Shown here: positions 1 to 8,930 of the stretch, one piece after another | Numbering within the stretch: position 1 is the stretch's first letter | How the letters are laid out: each line of letters begins with the position of its first letter | Source: Roseicyclus marinus | Lineage (GTDB): Bacteria; Pseudomonadota; Alphaproteobacteria; Rhodobacterales; Rhodobacteraceae | Direction of reading: 5' to 3' | Length of the DNA stretch: 64,000 bases | Assembly (NCBI RefSeq): GCF_030163795.1 | Contig: NZ_JASJOF010000006.1 | Span: forward strand, 234,665 to 298,664 | Position numbers and translations under genes: made by a program | Notes under the pieces: generated by a model | Databases searched by the model: none | What the model was told of the DNA's origin: nothing | The model's input: the letters and a program-made list of their open reading frames with translations, nothing else

Positions 1-158
1 TCTGTCCGTCGCGGCGCAGCAGAACGCAGAAATTGTCGAACCAGGTGATCACGCCCTGCAGCTTGACCCCGTTGATCAAGAAGATCGTCACGGGAACCTT
101 CGTCTTGCGGACATGGTTGAGGAAAGCGTCCTGGAGATTCTGTTTTGTTTCGGCCATT
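1..158 (-). CDS. hfq: RNA chaperone Hfq (N-terminal part, gene runs off the window)
   Basis: Hfq forms a hexameric Sm-like ring that helps small regulatory RNAs pair with mRNAs. The visible 52 codons start [18 protein letters not shown] and continue through [15 protein letters not shown] to [14 protein letters not shown], the Sm1 motif of the family. The ATG at 156-158 fits the family's usual N-terminus. The C-terminal third, with the Sm2 motif, is outside the window. The gene lies 129 bases downstream of trkH on the same strand, an order (trkA-trkH-hfq) known from related bacteria. The call is firm although the gene is incomplete here. Confidence 0.96.
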
Positions 159-287
159 TCGTTGGTGCCTTCTTGAGGTTGGGCTGCCGGTCGTTGGGCA
201 AGGTCTCGGTAAGCAATCCGTCGTGAATACCTATTGTGTGCCGATATTTGAGTCCAAAGATCAACCCCCAGCCATGAAAATGGGGCC

Positions 288-1817
288 TTACGCCTGGCTG
301 CGCCAGAACCCCGGCGAAAGCACCGCAAGGAAAACGAGCGATTCCATCCGGCCCACGATCATCGCGGCGGAGAGGATGATCTTGGGCGCATCCCCCAGCG
401 CGAGGTAGATCACCGGCTCGGTGCCCGCCACGCTCGCCAAGGGCCCGCAGGTCGACAGGGCCGCGATGGCCAGCATCAGCGCCTGTTCAAAGGGCAATCC
501 CGCAGCCGTCAGCGCCAGCATCACGACCGCGATGGACACGAGGAACAGCATGAAAAAGATCCACGCGACAAAGGCGCCCTCGCGCCGAATGCGCCGCCCC
601 AACCGTCCCGCGCCCGCCACCGAATGGGGATGCACCAGCCGGTCGATCTCCCGCGCCCCATGCTTGTAAAGCGCATAGACCCGGAGCAGCTTCAGCCCGC
701 CCGCCGTGGTCGCCACCCCGCCCCCCACGATGGCCACCCCCACAAGGATCAGCCCCGAGGTTTCCAACCCCGACCAGCTTTGTGCCCCCGCCCAATGGTC
801 GGATACAAAGCCCGTCGTCGTCAGGAAGGACAAGACGGTAAAGACACTCCCCCAAAGCGCCGTCAACGCCCCGCCCGTATTGGCCAGTTCGTCCACCTCG
901 TAGGCGCCCAACCAGTGGCGCATGAACAAGAAGGTGGGCAGAACGACTACCGCGAACAGCGCCAACCGCACCTCCCGGTCGCGCGCCACCCGGTCCAGCG
1001 CCGCCATCCCGAAACCCGATGTGAAGCTGCGCCGCGTCAATGCGAAGATCAGGAACAGCGCGATCAGGATCTCGCCCACGACTCCCGTGTCCGAATCCTT
1101 GAAGCCCCCGGTCGCCATGATGCCCGAGGTCGACAGCGTCGACATGGCGTGGATCGCGGCATGAAGCGGCCGCTCCCCCGCCAGCGCCAACCCCGCGGCC
1201 AATACCGCGGTCAAGGCCATGTAGACCGGCGCCAGAACGCGGGCCTGCCGCCACAACCGCTCGGCCGGGGCTGCCGCGCGCATCTGGCCAGAATTGGGCA
1301 TCCGCTGCCCGACCGCCGTCGCCTCCGAGGTCACCTCGAACCCGCCAAGGTTCAACGGCGCAAGGATCGCCATGGCCGTCACCCAAGTCAAAAGCCCGCC
1401 CAGCCAGCCCACCGTCGCACGCCACAGATGCACCGTATCGGCCAGCCTGAGCGGCTCGAACACGGGCGCGCCGGTCGTGGTCAGGGCCGACACCATGTCC
1501 AGATAGACGTTGATCGCCCGCGTGTTGCCGATCACCTCGAACATCGGCACACCCAGGATCACCGGCAACCAGACATAGGAAGACAACAGCGACACAAGGT
1601 ATTTCTGATCGTTGTCGATCCGGCGCCGCGCCCAGCCCTGCGTCGCGAACCCCAACAGCGTCGCAAGGATGGCAACCAGAATGCCGGTGTAGAAAAACAC
1701 CCGTGCCGCATCGTGGTCGCGCACCGCCAGCCCGTAGACCGACGGCACCAGCATCGCGCCCGCCGCCGTGAACAAAAGCACGACAAAAAACGGCAGGTTG
1801 CGGAAATAGCTCCCCAT
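288..1817 (-). CDS. trkH: Trk potassium uptake system, membrane subunit TrkH
   Basis: This is the ion-conducting inner-membrane subunit of the Trk K+ transporter, 509 residues. The four pore-loop repeats typical of TrkH/KtrB are visible: [36 protein letters not shown] and [11 protein letters not shown], between strongly hydrophobic segments. The ATG at 1815-1817 ([11 protein letters not shown]) was chosen rather than an upstream in-frame start, because the upstream residues overlap trkA and look like shadow sequence. It follows trkA by 4 bases and so is almost certainly co-transcribed and coupled with it. TrkA is its cytoplasmic NAD(H)-binding regulator. Confidence 0.95.
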   Translation of the reverse strand: MGSYFRNLPFFVVLLFTAAGAMLVPSVYGLAVRDHDAARVFFYTGILVAILATLLGFATQGWARRRIDNDQKYLVSLLSSYVWLPVILGVPMFEVIGNTRAINVYLDMVSALTTTGAPVFEPLRLADTVHLWRATVGWLGGLLTWVTAMAILAPLNLGGFEVTSEATAVGQRMPNSGQMRAAAPAERLWRQARVLAPVYMALTAVLAAGLALAGERPLHAAIHAMSTLSTSGIMATGGFKDSDTGVVGEILIALFLIFALTRRSFTSGFGMAALDRVARDREVRLALFAVVVLPTFLFMRHWLGAYEVDELANTGGALTALWGSVFTVLSFLTTTGFVSDHWAGAQSWSGLETSGLILVGVAIVGGGVATTAGGLKLLRVYALYKHGAREIDRLVHPHSVAGAGRLGRRIRREGAFVAWIFFMLFLVSIAVVMLALTAAGLPFEQALMLAIAALSTCGPLASVAGTEPVIYLALGDAPKIILSAAMIVGRMESLVFLAVLSPGFWRSQA

Positions 1818-1821
1818 CGGC

Positions 1822-3198
1822 TCAGAAGAAATCGATCGAGACCTGAAGCAGCGTCTCGACCGCCGGCACATCGGCGGCCAGCGCGAAGATCACGATGCTG
1901 TCGCCTTCCTCCAACCGCAGCGATCCGCTGGGCCGCATCACCTTGCCGCCCTTCTGCACGGCGGCGACCAGCGCGCCCTCGGGGAAATCGATCTCCCGGA
2001 TCTGACGCCCCGCGATGGAAGAGGTCGACAGAACCTGCGCCTCGATCACCTCGGCCTCCGCATCGCCGATGGAATAGACACCCCGCACCCGCCCGTGCCG
2101 GATATGACGCAGGATCGAACTCACGGTCGAGGCGCGCGGGTTGATATGCGCGTCGATCCCCAAGGGTCCCATCATCGGCAACAGCGTCGGGTCGTTGACC
2201 AGCGCGATGGCCAGCCCCGCCCCCGCCGATTTCGCCCGCACAGAACTCAGCAGGTTGGTCTTGTCGTCATCGGTGACGCACAAAACCGCATCGACCCGCT
2301 CCACCCCCGCCTCGCGCAGGATATCCATGTCGAGCCCGTCGCCATTCAAAACGATGGTCCGCTCCAGCGCATCCGCCGCCACCTCGGCCCGCGCACGCGA
2401 TTTCTCGATCACGCGGGTGCGCACCCGGTCGGTGCCCTGCTCCAGCGCGCGGGCCACGTTCAACCCCACGTTGCCGCCCCCGATGATCAGCACCCGCTCG
2501 GGCCGCTTGGCGGTCTTGCCGAAAATCTCAAGCGTGCGGCCCACGTCCTGCGCATGGGTAAAAACGTAGATCTGGTCGCCCGCGAACAATTGGTCGCCGG
2601 GTTCCGGCGCGAACAACTTTCCCTTGCGCCGGACCCCCACGACAATGGCCCTGAGCGTCGAAAACAGCTCCGACAATTGCCGAAGCGGCGTGTCCAGAAC
2701 CGGGCAGTCCGCGTCCAGCTGGATGCCCAGCATCTTGGCATCGCCCGACAGGAAGGTTTCGGTGTCAAAGGTCGCGGGCGACCGGATGCGCGCAAGCGCG
2801 GCCTGCGCCACCTCCTCCTCGGGGGAAATCACCACGTCGATCGGCAGGTGGTCGCGGCGATACAGGTCCGAATAGATCGCATCCAGATAGCTGCGCGCCC
2901 TGAGCCGCGCGATCTTGCGCGGCACCGCGAAAACCGAATGCGCGACCTGGCAGGTGACCATGTTCACCTCGTCCGAAAAGGTCGCGGCGATGATCATGTC
3001 AGCATCCCGCGCGCCCGCCTTTTCCAGCACGTCGGGATAGCTGGCAAAGCCCGCAAGCCCCTGAACATCCAGCGTCTCGGTCGCCCGGCGCACCAGTTCG
3101 GGGTTGCTGTCCACCACCGTCACATCGTTGTTTTCGCCGGAAAGATGGCGCGCGATCTGCCAGCCGACCTGGCCCGCGCCACAGATGATGACCTTCAT
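1822..3198 (-). CDS. trkA: Trk potassium uptake system, regulatory subunit TrkA
   Basis: TrkA is a peripheral, nucleotide-binding subunit that gates TrkH. The 458-residue protein has the usual duplicated layout: an RCK/TrkA-N Rossmann domain starting MKVIICGAGQVGWQIARHL, a TrkA-C domain, then a second Rossmann domain at about residue 230 (LIIGGGNVGLNVARALE) and a second TrkA-C domain. Length matches the full-length two-domain form. It is first in the trkA-trkH pair. In some relatives it follows ntrX; here the upstream neighbour is an HNH endonuclease gene instead. Confidence 0.95.
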   Translation of the reverse strand: MKVIICGAGQVGWQIARHLSGENNDVTVVDSNPELVRRATETLDVQGLAGFASYPDVLEKAGARDADMIIAATFSDEVNMVTCQVAHSVFAVPRKIARLRARSYLDAIYSDLYRRDHLPIDVVISPEEEVAQAALARIRSPATFDTETFLSGDAKMLGIQLDADCPVLDTPLRQLSELFSTLRAIVVGVRRKGKLFAPEPGDQLFAGDQIYVFTHAQDVGRTLEIFGKTAKRPERVLIIGGGNVGLNVARALEQGTDRVRTRVIEKSRARAEVAADALERTIVLNGDGLDMDILREAGVERVDAVLCVTDDDKTNLLSSVRAKSAGAGLAIALVNDPTLLPMMGPLGIDAHINPRASTVSSILRHIRHGRVRGVYSIGDAEAEVIEAQVLSTSSIAGRQIREIDFPEGALVAAVQKGGKVMRPSGSLRLEEGDSIVIFALAADVPAVETLLQVSIDFF

Positions 3199-3297
3199 GA
3201 ACCGTTCGTCCCTTCGGCCGCGTCACGCGCCCTGACTGGCACGCAAAACGGTCAAAGGTCAATCCACATGCCGCCGCTCTGCCGCGTGGATGGCGTG

Positions 3298-3894
3298 TCA
3301 GGCGTCCAACTCGCTGTCCCAATACAGGAAATCGAGCCAGCTCTCATGCAGATGCCCCGGCGGAAACTTGCGCCCCATGTTGCGCAATTCCTCCGCACCG
3401 GGACGGCGCGGCGGCTTGCGCAGGCTCAATCCCGATTGGCGCAGGCTCTTCGATCCCTTGTGCAGGTTGCACCGCGAACAGGCCGCGACCACGTTTTCCC
3501 AACTGGTCACGCCCCCCCGGGCGCGCGGCACCACGTGGTCAAAGGTCAGATCGCCCTTGGCCCCGCAATACTGGCAGGAAAATTCGTCACGCAAAAACAG
3601 GTTGAACCGGGTGAAGGCCACGCGTTTTTGCGGCTTCACGTAATCCTTCAGCACCACGACCGACGGGATCCTGATCCGCATCGAGGGCGAATGAACGAAG
3701 GCGTCGTATTCCGCGACGATCTGAACCCGGTCGAGCCAGGCCGCCTTGATCGCTTCCTGCCATGGCCAGAGCGACAGGGGATAGTAGCTCAAGGGTCGGT
3801 AATCAGCATTCAGGACCAGCGCGGGGTGGCTCTTCAACGCGCCCGGTTCGCGCACGAACTGGGTCCGGAATTCGACCTCGGTGGCTGGTTGCAT
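3298..3894 (-). CDS. HNH endonuclease
   Basis: A 198-residue protein with a C-terminal HNH nuclease domain: CQYCGAKGDLTFDHVVPRA, then W-N-V and CSRCN-HKGS, giving two CxxC zinc-binding pairs around the DH..P..G catalytic core. The N-terminal half, with LVLNADYRPLSYYPLSLWPW, is typical of a housekeeping HNH family common in alphaproteobacteria; its substrate is not established. I chose the ATG at 3892-3894 (MQPATEVEF); a 52-residue upstream extension is open but reads as non-coding. It is not inside an intron or intein, so a homing role is unlikely. Confidence 0.85.
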   Translation of the reverse strand: MQPATEVEFRTQFVREPGALKSHPALVLNADYRPLSYYPLSLWPWQEAIKAAWLDRVQIVAEYDAFVHSPSMRIRIPSVVVLKDYVKPQKRVAFTRFNLFLRDEFSCQYCGAKGDLTFDHVVPRARGGVTSWENVVAACSRCNLHKGSKSLRQSGLSLRKPPRRPGAEELRNMGRKFPPGHLHESWLDFLYWDSELDA

Positions 3895-3938
3895 GAGTGA
3901 CTCCGATCCCGCCCTGTCTGCCCGTCTTTCCGGCACCA

Positions 3939-3957
3939 GAGCGGGAGCACCCCGCTC
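3939..3957. repeat. Inverted repeat upstream of the HNH gene
   Basis: Perfect 7-base arms GAGCGGG and CCCGCTC enclose a 5-base loop. It lies 45 bases upstream of the HNH gene and downstream of nothing on the same strand, so it may be an operator or a 5' leader hairpin. There is no T-tract. Confidence 0.4.
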
Positions 3958-4090
3958 CAGCAACGATTCCACTATATCTAGGCTTTTGGATCCGGCAAGC
4001 CTTACCAGATGCTGTGGCCCGACAGTTTCGGGATAGCCCGCCAAGCTCACAGTTTCGTGACGTTATCCACAGATCGCGAGACCCGGGCGA

Positions 4091-4759
4091 TCAGTCGAGG
4101 CCGAAGCGTTCCCGCAAGAATGCCAGCGCCACCGACAACCCATCAGGCGCGATGCCATGGGCCGTGCCCTTCATCACATGGGCATAGACCTCGGTCCAAC
4201 CCGCAGCCTGCAACGCCTCCGCCGCCTCGGGCAGGGACGAGATCGGGACGACATCATCCTGATCGCCATGGATCAGCAGGACGGGCGGGCGCACCACGAC
4301 CTCATCGGCCAGCGCGTCGGGCAACATCAGCCGCCCCGAGAAACCGACCACGCCCGCCACGGCCTCGTCGCGGCGCGGCGCGACATGCAGGCTCATCATC
4401 GTGCCTTGCGAAAAGCCGACCAGCGCAACCTGTTCGGGGATCATGTCCGCCTCGACCATCACCCGGTCGAGAAAGGCGTTCAGATCCTCGGCCGCACGCA
4501 CCATCCCTTGGGCGGCTTCCTCCTCCGACGATCCGTCGATCCACGGGATCGGGAACCATTGATAGCCCATCGGGTTCATCCCGCAGCGCTCGGGCGCATT
4601 GGGGGCAAGAAACATCGTGTTGGGCAGATGCGGGGCCAGCGGCTCGGCCAGTCCCAGCAGATCCTGCCCATCGGCCCCGTAGCCATGCAGGAAAATGACC
4701 ATGCTGTCCGCCTCGCCCGAAGCGGCCTCGACCCGGCCGAAATCCAGTCCCTTGCTCAC
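4091..4759 (-). CDS. Phospholipase/carboxylesterase, alpha/beta hydrolase
   Basis: A 222-residue serine hydrolase of the phospholipase/carboxylesterase (acyl-protein thioesterase-like) family. Visible parts: oxyanion strand FLHGYGADGQDLL, nucleophile elbow GFSQGTM, catalytic Asp in GDQDDVVP and His in GTAHGI. The start is a GTG at 4757-4759 (VSKGLDFGRV), which overlaps the stop of the upstream glycosylase gene as GTGA; an upstream ATG would run deep into that gene. It is third in the tightly overlapping set trmJ, glycosylase, esterase. The substrate is unknown. Confidence 0.88.
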   Translation of the reverse strand: MSKGLDFGRVEAASGEADSMVIFLHGYGADGQDLLGLAEPLAPHLPNTMFLAPNAPERCGMNPMGYQWFPIPWIDGSSEEEAAQGMVRAAEDLNAFLDRVMVEADMIPEQVALVGFSQGTMMSLHVAPRRDEAVAGVVGFSGRLMLPDALADEVVVRPPVLLIHGDQDDVVPISSLPEAAEALQAAGWTEVYAHVMKGTAHGIAPDGLSVALAFLRERFGLD

Positions 4760-5388
4760 AGCACACCCTCCCGGCTCGTGTCCAAACGGTAGTAGGCCCA
4801 AAGCGCGCAGGCGGCAACCGCGCGCACGGGCGACCAATCGCCCGCCAATGCGCGCAACTGCGCCTCAGCCGGCCGCGCAGGCAAGTCAAAGGCGCGGCCA
4901 GCCGCCACCTGCAAGGCCAGATCGCCCGCCGGAAAGACATCGACATGGCCAAGCGCGAACATCGCGTAGATCTCGGCGGTCCACCGGCCGATCCCGGGCA
5001 AGGCAACCAGCCGTTCCACGACCAGTTCCGCAGGCGCGGCCCTGAGGCCCTCATAATCCAGCCGCGCCGCCGCCAGCGCCCGGACGTAGCGGATCTTGGG
5101 GCGCGACAGCCCGCAGGCGCGCAAATCCTCATCGGCTGCTGCCGCAACCGCCGCCTCCTCGGCAAGGCCCGCCGCCTCCAGCCGCGCCAGAATGGCCGCC
5201 GCCGAGGCCGTCGACACCTGCTGCCCCACGATGGCCGCCAAAAGCGCGCCGAACCCGTCGGGCCTGCGCCGCAAGGGCAAGGGGCCCGTGGCCTCCAGAA
5301 TGGGTCTGAACCGCGCATCGCGCGCCACCAGCACGGCTGCACCGGCCACCAGATCGGCCTCTGTCTCGATCCGGTCGGGGGCGCTCAC
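4756..5388 (-). CDS. DNA-3-methyladenine glycosylase II-type protein (HhH-GPD)
   Basis: A 210-residue base-excision-repair glycosylase of the AlkA branch of the HhH-GPD superfamily, which removes alkylated bases from DNA. Evidence: AIVGQQVSTASAAAI near residue 52, GLSRPKIRYVRALA, the helix-hairpin-helix LPGIGRWTAEIYAMF near residue 130, and the downstream VFPAGDLALQ region with the catalytic Asp. It overlaps trmJ by 4 bases and the esterase gene by 4 bases, so the three genes should be translated together. No Ada/AraC fusion is present. Confidence 0.9.
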   Translation of the reverse strand: MSAPDRIETEADLVAGAAVLVARDARFRPILEATGPLPLRRRPDGFGALLAAIVGQQVSTASAAAILARLEAAGLAEEAAVAAAADEDLRACGLSRPKIRYVRALAAARLDYEGLRAAPAELVVERLVALPGIGRWTAEIYAMFALGHVDVFPAGDLALQVAAGRAFDLPARPAEAQLRALAGDWSPVRAVAACALWAYYRLDTSREGVL

Positions 5389-6146
5389 CCCTTGGGCCTC
5401 TTGCCCTCGGCCCAGCGGACCATCTGGCGGAACATGCCGTGGAACGTCTGCACATCGGCCCGCGTCAGCGGCAACCGCCCCCAGATCTGGCGCAGGTTCT
5501 GCCGCATCGCGGGGGCCTTGGTCGCGGGGAAAAAGAACCCCGCCTCCTCCAGCCGCTCCTCGATATGATCGCCAAGGGCGGCCAGTTCCGCACCTGTCGC
5601 GAAATCCGTGCCCGCCATCTCCATCACCTCGGGCGGCGTGGTGTCGCCCGCGCGGCGGTATTCATAGGCACAAAGCAGCACGCATTGCGCAAGGTTCAGC
5701 GACGGAAAATCCGGGTTCACGGGCACCGAGATGATGGCATTGGCCCGCGCGATATCGGCGTTTTCGAGCCCCGCGCGCTCTGGCCCGAACAGAACCGCCA
5801 CCTTGCCCCCCGCCTCGAGCATCGCGCGCGCCTGCTGCATCGCGCGTTCGGGCGTGACGATGGGCGTGGTCATGCCACGCGGCCGCGCCGTGGTGGCGAA
5901 GACATAGGTGCAATCCCCGATCGCGCCCGCCACATCCTCGTAAAGCCCCGCATGGTCCAACAACCGCCCCGCGCCCGAGGCCAGCGCCACCGCGCGCTCG
6001 TTGGGCCAGCCGTCGCGGGGGCTGACCACCCGCATCCGGTCCAGCCCGAAATTCCACATCGCGCGCGCCGCCGCCCCGATGTTCTCACCCATCTGGGGAC
6101 GAACAAGGACAAAGGCGGGCTGGCGGGTATCTTGTGTGTCACTCAT
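5385..6146 (-). CDS. trmJ: tRNA/rRNA 2'-O-methyltransferase, TrmJ family (SPOUT)
   Basis: A 253-residue SPOUT-class methyltransferase; TrmJ methylates the 2'-OH of tRNA nucleotide 32. The N-terminus has MGENIGAAARAMWNFG and the knot region has LFGPERAGLENADIARA and VPVNPDFPSLNLAQ, the SAM-binding trefoil-knot signatures. Length is usual for the family. It is first of an overlapping three-gene set and is divergent from the ThiE-like gene, whose start is 129 bases away, so the promoters of both must lie in 6147-6274. A related rRNA-type substrate cannot be excluded from sequence. Confidence 0.9.
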   Translation of the reverse strand: MSDTQDTRQPAFVLVRPQMGENIGAAARAMWNFGLDRMRVVSPRDGWPNERAVALASGAGRLLDHAGLYEDVAGAIGDCTYVFATTARPRGMTTPIVTPERAMQQARAMLEAGGKVAVLFGPERAGLENADIARANAIISVPVNPDFPSLNLAQCVLLCAYEYRRAGDTTPPEVMEMAGTDFATGAELAALGDHIEERLEEAGFFFPATKAPAMRQNLRQIWGRLPLTRADVQTFHGMFRQMVRWAEGKRPKG

Positions 6147-6274
6147 GCCGCGCCGATACCGCGCGGCAGGCGTCGGGGCAAGAACCCCTCGTGTCTTGGC
6201 GGGACCGCGAGACGCCAGTTGCTCAAACCCGCCCGCCCCGCTATCACCCGCGCCACCAGCAAGGGGCCAGATCC

Positions 6275-6904
6275 ATGTCCGAGCGCGACCAGAGCGACCA
6301 GCCGAACCTCTATCTCGTCACCCCCACGCGGTTCGAGATCGACGCCTTCGCCCCGCGCCTCGCCGCGCTCCTCGATGCCGAGCCCATCGCCTGCCTGCGC
6401 CTTGCGCTGGCGGTCGAGGATGAGGACGATCTGGCGCGCGCCGCCGATGCGCTCCGCGAGATCGCCCATGCCCGCGACGTGCCGCTGGTCCTGTCGAACC
6501 ATGCCGGCATGGTGGAGCGTCTGGGCCTCGACGGCGTGCATCTGACCGATGGCTCCCGGTCTGTCCGCGCCACGCGCAAGGCGCTTGGCGCCGATGCCAT
6601 CGTGGGCGCCTTTTGCGCCGCGTCGCGCCATGACGGGATGACGGCGGGCGAAACCGGGGCCGATTACGTCGCCTTCGGCCCCTTGGGCGAGACCAAGCTG
6701 ATGGAAGGCCCCCGCGCCGAGCATGATCTGTTTGCCTGGTGGTCGCAGATGATCGAGGTGCCCGTTGTGGCCGAAGGCGCGCTGGACGTCAGCCTCGTCG
6801 AGGCCTTCGCCCCCGTCACCGATTTCTTCGCCATCGGCCCCGAGATCTGGCGCGAAGACGACGCTGTGGCCGCACTCCGCGCCCTGATCGCGCCGATCCG
6901 CTAG
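6275..6904 (+). CDS. Thiamine-phosphate synthase-like protein (ThiE/TenI fold)
   Basis: A 209-residue TIM-barrel protein of the thiamine phosphate synthase/TenI superfamily. Supporting segments are YLVTPTRFEIDAF at the N-terminus, GLDGVHLTDG in the middle and GADYVAFGPLGETKL near residue 130, matching the phosphate-binding region. It is divergent from typical ThiE and stands alone, with no other thi gene near it, so true thiamine phosphate synthase activity is only inferred. The ATG at 6275 was chosen because the upstream open stretch is shared with the trmJ promoter region. Confidence 0.78.
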   Translation: MSERDQSDQPNLYLVTPTRFEIDAFAPRLAALLDAEPIACLRLALAVEDEDDLARAADALREIAHARDVPLVLSNHAGMVERLGLDGVHLTDGSRSVRATRKALGADAIVGAFCAASRHDGMTAGETGADYVAFGPLGETKLMEGPRAEHDLFAWWSQMIEVPVVAEGALDVSLVEAFAPVTDFFAIGPEIWREDDAVAALRALIAPIR

Positions 6905-6916
6905 CGGTCAACGCCA

Positions 6917-6980
6917 TGGGGGGCCCTGCCCCCCACGGCCCTTGGCCGTTCCCCCCGGGATATTTTCGAAACAGAGAAGA
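6917..6980 (+). repeat. Composite intergenic element, copy A
   Basis: Three parts in order: hairpin TGGGGGG/CCCCCCA with a CCCTG loop (6917-6935), hairpin ACGGCC-CTT-GGCCGT (6935-6949), then the tail CCCCCCGGGATATTTTC followed by an A/G-rich end that abuts the olsA stop codon. The same three-part layout is found near 54.9 kb and 60.2 kb. It sits between the convergent ThiE-like and olsA genes, where a terminator is expected. Confidence 0.75.
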
Positions 6981-7811
6981 TCACTCCGCGAGAGCGGCAT
7001 AAAAGCCTGCGCGCACCGCCGCCTCCGCCGCCGCCGACAGGCGCTTGCGGTCGGGATAATCGGCGACCGCGAGGGGCGGGTGATAGACCACCTCCACCCT
7101 GCCCTGCCGCCGCGCGGCAAGCGTGGACAGGATCGCAGGCGCAAGCGGCATGTCCCCCCACCAGCCATAGAACCGCGCATCCTCCCCCTCGGGCGCATGG
7201 TAGACCAGCGTCACGGGCTGCACCTTCAACACATCCCGCAACCGCTCCGACAAGAAGGCCTGAAACAGCGTCGGCTTGAAGGGCAGGATGCGCCGCCCAT
7301 CCGTCGATGTCCCCTCGGGAAAGAACAACAACCTGTGACCCGCCCGCAGCCGATCCTCGAAAAGCCGCGTCTGCGCCTGCGCCTGCCTGGGATCGCGCGC
7401 AATGAACACGGTCCCCGTCCCGCGCGCCAGCCAACCGATGCCGGGCCAGCCCGCAACCTCGGATTTCGCCACGAAATAAAGCCGCTTGGACGCATTGAGC
7501 ACGAAGATATCCAGCCATCCGACATGATTGGCCACATAGGCCCCCGGCCCCGCCATCGGCCGCCCCCGCACCATCAGCCTCAGTCCAAGGATGCGGCACG
7601 ACATCTTGCACACGAATTGCGTGAGATGGGGCGTCACCGGTCGGCTCAGGCCAAAGATCAAATGCTCGGGTATCCGCAAGATCAACAAGGCCGGAAAACA
7701 GACCAGAAGCAGCGACACGATCGCCCCGCCGCGCAAGGCGACGCGCCCCAGATCGCCCGGCCCAAGCGGGCGCCGCGCGGGCGGCGGTGCCTCGCGCCAG
7801 AACTCGCTCAC
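6981..7811 (-). CDS. olsA: Lyso-ornithine lipid O-acyltransferase, PlsC family (OlsA)
   Basis: A 276-residue 1-acyl-glycerol-phosphate-acyltransferase-type membrane enzyme. Motif I NHVGWLD gives the HX4D catalytic pair, and FFPEGTSTDG is the glycine-rich substrate motif. A hydrophobic segment follows the N-terminus (IVSLLLVCFPALLILRI). It starts with GTG (VSEFWREAPPP) whose bases overlap the stop of olsB as GTGA. Because the partner is an OlsB-type N-acyltransferase, the likely job is acylation of lyso-ornithine lipid to ornithine lipid rather than general phosphatidate synthesis. That assignment is by context. Confidence 0.85.
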   Translation of the reverse strand: MSEFWREAPPPARRPLGPGDLGRVALRGGAIVSLLLVCFPALLILRIPEHLIFGLSRPVTPHLTQFVCKMSCRILGLRLMVRGRPMAGPGAYVANHVGWLDIFVLNASKRLYFVAKSEVAGWPGIGWLARGTGTVFIARDPRQAQAQTRLFEDRLRAGHRLLFFPEGTSTDGRRILPFKPTLFQAFLSERLRDVLKVQPVTLVYHAPEGEDARFYGWWGDMPLAPAILSTLAARRQGRVEVVYHPPLAVADYPDRKRLSAAAEAAVRAGFYAALAE

Positions 7812-8584
7812 GCGGCCCCCCGCCGATAGATCGCGCGGTGCTTTTCCGGGATCAGCGCCACATCCATCACGAGGCACACATCGACGCAGTTGAATTCCCG
7901 GTCGAGATAGGCGCCCTGCCCCACGAACCCGCCCAGCCGAAGATAGGCCTTGATGAGCGCGGGCATCGCCCGGATGGCTGCCGGCCGGTCCAGATCGGCC
8001 TCCGCGATACGGTCCATCGCCAAAAACCCCTCGGGCCGCGCCACGGGCCGGATCGCCTCAGGTGCCAGGTGCCGATGGTGCAAGAGCGACAGGGGCCCCG
8101 ACAGCGGCGCGGGGTCGAGCCCGTGGAAACTGGCCACGCCGAACATCACCTCGATCCCGTGCTCAGCGATATATTCGGCCAACCCCGCCCACAGCTGCAT
8201 CATCGCCGTGCCGCCACGATAGTCGCGGTGGACACACGACCGCCCCAGCTCCAACAGGCGCCGCCCCGAGGCGCGGAGCGGCCCAAGGTCATATTCCCCC
8301 TCGGAATAGAATTGCCCCGCGGCCTCTGCCCCGTCCTCGCGCATCAGGCGGTAGACGCCGATCACCTGATCGCCCGCATCCCTGCGGCGGTCGAGGAGGA
8401 GCAGGTGATCGAAATAGGGGTCGAACCGATCCGCCTCCAGCCGCGCGTCATGATCGACCATCGGCCCGTCGCCGCCCAGTTCGGCCACGAAAACCTCGTA
8501 GCGCAGCCGTTGCGCGGCGCGCAGGTCTTCCCCCGTCGCGGCAAGTCGCAGCTCGAAATGGCGGTCGTCGATCTCCATCGGCAT
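7808..8584 (-). CDS. olsB: L-ornithine N-alpha-acyltransferase (OlsB)
   Basis: A 258-residue acyl-ACP-dependent N-acyltransferase of the OlsB family, which joins a 3-hydroxyacyl group to ornithine in the first step of the phosphorus-free ornithine lipids. Family segments are RYEVFVAELGGDG near the N-terminus, YRLMR, LELGRSCVHRDYRGG and MFGVASFHGLDP. It overlaps olsA by 4 bases, giving the usual olsB-olsA order. A perfect CtrA-type site lies 82 bases upstream of its start (8666-8681), suggesting cell-cycle or motility-linked control. Confidence 0.9.
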   Translation of the reverse strand: MPMEIDDRHFELRLAATGEDLRAAQRLRYEVFVAELGGDGPMVDHDARLEADRFDPYFDHLLLLDRRRDAGDQVIGVYRLMREDGAEAAGQFYSEGEYDLGPLRASGRRLLELGRSCVHRDYRGGTAMMQLWAGLAEYIAEHGIEVMFGVASFHGLDPAPLSGPLSLLHHRHLAPEAIRPVARPEGFLAMDRIAEADLDRPAAIRAMPALIKAYLRLGGFVGQGAYLDREFNCVDVCLVMDVALIPEKHRAIYRRGAA

Positions 8585-8665
8585 CCTCGGCTGTCACCGG
8601 TCAGGCCCGCGCCCCTTAGCAGGCCGGGGCAACCTTGCAAACCGCACGCAAAGGGCGCGCGCATG

Positions 8666-8681
8666 TTAAACCCGTGTTAAC
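8666..8681. promoter_or_regulatory. Candidate CtrA binding site upstream of olsB
   Basis: The sequence TTAA-ACCCGTG-TTAAC fits the full CtrA consensus (TTAA, seven bases, TTAAC) exactly. It lies 82-97 bases upstream of the olsB start, in a gap between olsB and the 3' end of the DUF3553 gene. No second full site was found in the window. ChpT, which passes phosphate towards CtrA, is encoded 250 bases away. Confidence 0.65.
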
Positions 8682-8729
8682 CTCCCCGCAGCTAGGGTCG
8701 GGCCAGGAAACCCGCGGGGACAGGATGGG

Positions 8730-8915
8730 TCAGTCGAGAAACACCAGCTCCAGCGCCACCCGCGCGCCATCCAGCACCAGCTTGCCCGCATTCTCGAAAT
8801 TGATCGTGACGCGCCCGCCCACGTTGGATTGCACCTGCCCCAGCCCCCAATCGGGCTGGTCGGGGCAGCGCACCAGCATCCCGGGTTCCAGGATCGAACT
8901 CAGATCGCCTGCCAT
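8730..8915 (-). CDS. DUF3553 protein (small conserved protein)
   Basis: A 61-residue protein read from the ATG at 8913-8915: MAGDLSSILEPGMLVRC, then PDWGLGQVQSNVGGRVTINF and ENAGKLVLDG. This matches the DUF3553 domain seen at the start or end of other proteins and as a stand-alone gene in alphaproteobacteria. The fold resembles a small beta-rich nucleic-acid or protein-binding module, but the function is not known. Its start codon is only 15 bases from that of chpT on the opposite strand, so each promoter or leader must overlap the other gene. Confidence 0.82.
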   Translation of the reverse strand: MAGDLSSILEPGMLVRCPDQPDWGLGQVQSNVGGRVTINFENAGKLVLDGARVALELVFLD

Positions 8916-8930
8916 GAAAGGATCGCCCCC

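Noticed and set aside
3298..3894. Homing endonuclease
   Set aside because: It is a free-standing gene, not within an intron or intein, and matches a common housekeeping HNH family.
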